From Thermoflavifilum thermophilum (GTDB lineage Bacteria > Bacteroidota > Bacteroidia > Chitinophagales > Chitinophagaceae), in assembly GCF_900116565.1 (NCBI RefSeq), contig NZ_FPCJ01000001.1, positions 1,590,540 through 1,654,539 on the forward strand: a stretch of 64,000 nt of DNA, written 5' to 3'. The translations under genes were made by a program, and so were the position numbers. This document shows, piece after piece, positions 62,168 through 64,000 of the stretch (within the stretch, counting starts at the first letter, position 1; each line of letters starts with the position of its first letter). Below the pieces are notes generated by a model. The model did not search any database. It saw nothing but the letters and a program-made list of their open reading frames with translations, and was not told the DNA's origin.

Positions 62168-63040
62168 ATGAAAGGAATTATCCTGGCCGGCGGTTCCGGT
62201 ACCCGATTGCACCCCATCACGTATGCCATTAGCAAACAGCTGATGCCGGTATATGATAAGCCCATGATTTATTATCCGCTATCTACGCTAATGATTGCCG
62301 GCATTCGTGAAATCCTGATTATCTCTACCCCTCAGGATTTGCCCCTGTTCAGGCGTTTATTGGGCGATGGGCATCAATATGGATTGCAATTGCAGTATGC
62401 TGAGCAACCTGAGCCCAAAGGTTTGGCTCAGGCATTTGTGATTGGGGAATCGTTTATCGGAAAGGAAAAAGTGGCTTTGATACTGGGCGACAATATTTTT
62501 TATGGCGCCGGATTGGGTGAACAATTATCCCGAAATCTGGATCCGGATGGGGGTATTGTGTATGCCTATCATGTGTCAGACCCGCAGCGATATGGTGTGG
62601 TGGAATTCGATGCGCAACATCGGGTGATTTCCATTGAAGAAAAACCCCAGAAACCCAAATCAAATTATGCTGTGCCAGGACTGTATTTTTACGATAATGA
62701 TGTGATTGACATTGCCAAACAGCTAAAGCCCAGCGCACGGGGTGAATATGAAATCACCGATGTGAACAAGGAATATCTCAGGCGGGGAAAGTTGCATGTT
62801 TCAATTCTGGGAAGAGGCACGGCCTGGCTCGATACCGGTACGTTTGATTCCCTGATGCAGGCAGCCCTGTTTGTACAGGTCATTGAACAACGGCAGGGAA
62901 TTAAAATTGCCTGTATCGAAGAAATAGCCTATCGCAAGGGGTATATTACCCGGGAACAACTCATCGAGATTGCCCGCCCGCTGCTCAAAAGCGGCTACGG
63001 ACAATATTTGATGCAAATCATGGAACAGGAATCAAATTAA
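62168..63040 (+). CDS. rfbA: Glucose-1-phosphate thymidylyltransferase
   Basis: 290 residues from ATG 62168; a longer open frame from 61988 overlaps pit and is rejected. The nucleotidyltransferase motif [18 protein letters not shown] is followed by [30 protein letters not shown] and [22 protein letters not shown]. It makes dTDP-glucose, first step to dTDP-rhamnose for surface glycans. Length matches RmlA. It is followed by galE after 7 bases. Confidence 0.97.
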   Translation: MKGIILAGGSGTRLHPITYAISKQLMPVYDKPMIYYPLSTLMIAGIREILIISTPQDLPLFRRLLGDGHQYGLQLQYAEQPEPKGLAQAFVIGESFIGKEKVALILGDNIFYGAGLGEQLSRNLDPDGGIVYAYHVSDPQRYGVVEFDAQHRVISIEEKPQKPKSNYAVPGLYFYDNDVIDIAKQLKPSARGEYEITDVNKEYLRRGKLHVSILGRGTAWLDTGTFDSLMQAALFVQVIEQRQGIKIACIEEIAYRKGYITREQLIEIARPLLKSGYGQYLMQIMEQESN

Positions 63041-63047
63041 CTTCATT

Positions 63048-64000
63048 ATGGCTACTATTCTGGTTACAGGGGGTTGCGGCTATATCGGATCGCATACCAT
63101 TGTGGATCTGATAGATCACGGTTTTGAAGTGATTTCCATTGATAATTACGCCCGCTCCACACCGCGTTTATTGAAAGGAATTGAAAAGATCACCGGGAAA
63201 AAGATTATCAATTATCCGGTAGATTTATGCAACTACGAAGCGCTTCGGGCCGTATTGCGTGCGCATCCCGAAATCGAAGGCATCATTCATTTCGCTGCTT
63301 TTAAAACGGTTCCGGAATCGGTCGAAAAACCACTCATGTATTATCACAACAATCTGGAATCGCTCATCAATCTGCTGCAGTATATTCAGGAATATCAGGT
63401 GCCTTATTTTGTGTTTTCTTCTTCTTGTTCGGTATATGGCAATACGGATCAGTTGCCGGTGGTAGAGGAAACCCCGCTGGGTGAAGCGCAATCGCCCTAC
63501 GCCCGCACCAAACAGATGGGCGAACAGATTATTTATGATGTATCGAAAGTAGCCTCCAATCAGTTTATTTTGCTGCGATACTTCAATCCTGTAGGCGCTC
63601 ATCCCAGCGGATGGATCGGCGAAGTGCCGCTTGGCAAGCCCGATAACCTGGTGCCGGTGATTACCCAAACCGCCATTGGTAAATTGCCGCAGATGCAGGT
63701 GATGGGGGCCGACTATCCCACACGCGATGGCAGCTGTATTCGCGATTATATTCACGTGATGGACATTGCCCACGCCCATACACTTGCATTGCAATATCTA
63801 ATGGAGCATCGCAACAGCAGCAACTACGAGATTTTCAATCTGGGTACAGGCCGCGGCGTAACCGTACTGGAAGCCATCCAGGCTTTTGAAAAAGTAAACG
63901 GCGTGAAACTAAACTATACCATTGGCCCGCGCCGGCCGGGCGATGTGGTGGCAATTTATGCGGATAACAAAAAAGCCCGCGAAAAACTGGGCTGGGAACC
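63048..64000 (+). CDS. galE: UDP-glucose 4-epimerase, 3' end outside window
   Basis: The frame opens at ATG 63048 and runs to the window end without a stop (about 317 of roughly 340 residues). The Rossmann motif VTGGCGYIGSHTI, VFSSSCSVYGN, catalytic YARTKQMGE (Tyr-x3-Lys) and NLGTGRGVTVLEAI identify GalE. It interconverts UDP-glucose and UDP-galactose. It forms an operon with rfbA, supplying sugar nucleotides for surface polysaccharides. Confidence 0.95.
   Translation, partial: MATILVTGGCGYIGSHTIVDLIDHGFEVISIDNYARSTPRLLKGIEKITGKKIINYPVDLCNYEALRAVLRAHPEIEGIIHFAAFKTVPESVEKPLMYYHNNLESLINLLQYIQEYQVPYFVFSSSCSVYGNTDQLPVVEETPLGEAQSPYARTKQMGEQIIYDVSKVASNQFILLRYFNPVGAHPSGWIGEVPLGKPDNLVPVITQTAIGKLPQMQVMGADYPTRDGSCIRDYIHVMDIAHAHTLALQYLMEHRNSSNYEIFNLGTGRGVTVLEAIQAFEKVNGVKLNYTIGPRRPGDVVAIYADNKKAREKLGWE

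Noticed and set aside
1-64000. tRNA, rRNA, CRISPR arrays, insertion sequences or prophage genes
   Set aside because: No cloverleaf-like sequence, regular repeat-spacer pattern, transposase or integrase motif was recognised on either strand.

Overview
The window looks like a chromosomal segment of a Bacteroidota bacterium, most likely of the Chitinophagaceae type; the genus cannot be fixed from sequence alone. Support comes from gldH (gliding lipoprotein), a HYC_CC_PP-type protein, DUF4838 and YaiO-barrel proteins, a sphingolipid-type fatty-acid hydroxylase, the scarcity of Shine-Dalgarno sites, and the repeated Bacteroidota -7 box TAnnTTTG just upstream of start codons. Coding density is very high. 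No rRNA, tRNA, CRISPR array, transposase or integrase was seen, and no gene-free stretch exceeds 300 bases (the longest is about 285, at 14076-14359).

Layout. 1-5.1 kb: universal stress protein (cut by the window start), MFS exporter, dienelactone hydrolase, Crp/Fnr regulator, DUF2892 protein, thioredoxin, DoxX-like protein and a tiny Pro/Val-rich secreted protein. 5.1-18.3 kb: housekeeping and envelope genes (lysS, YdjC deacetylase, class A beta-lactamase-like hydrolase, fatty-acid hydroxylase, YVTN propeller, pheS, an SDR-type reductase, lpxD-like acyltransferase, RluE-type pseudouridine synthase, yicC, gldH, and a histidine kinase/response regulator pair). 18.4-28.0 kb: a metal-efflux island with an HMA protein, a HYC_CC_PP protein, a CusA-type RND pump split into two reading frames, a TolC-like channel, two tandem CusB-like adaptors, a His-rich ArsP-like permease and a DUF302 protein. 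28-41.6 kb: an unknown lipoprotein, mutL, a GH3/serine-hydrolase fusion with a LacI regulator, a LysE transporter, a GH3-auxin-family adenylating enzyme, two GT2 glycosyltransferases, an inositol-phosphatase family gene and thiL.

41.8-51.8 kb holds a membrane/coiled-coil gene pair (the second DUF4407-like) and a tight minus-strand operon: CheY-like receiver, HEAT-repeat membrane protein, processive GT2 synthase (QxxRW), TPR plus YaiO-type outer-membrane barrel, and a DUF4838 glycosidase-like lipoprotein. The TPR-barrel plus processive-GT2 combination mirrors the architecture of Pga/Bcs synthase-dependent exopolysaccharide secretion with unrelated accessory parts. It is my best candidate for an undescribed system.

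52-62.1 kb: a YyaL-like thioredoxin-domain protein, then a phosphate locus: porin-pstS-pstC-pstA-pstB-phoU on the minus strand behind a three-repeat, 11-bp-period Pho-box-like site, followed by a DUF47 (PhoU-like)-Pit pair on the plus strand. 62.2 kb to the end: rfbA and the 5' part of galE (nucleotide-sugar supply).

Other points of interest: a structured inverted-repeat element in front of the split cusA, a + strand intrinsic terminator with no gene upstream of it (possible small RNA), and several genes whose -7 box ends exactly 5 bases before ATG, implying leaderless mRNAs.
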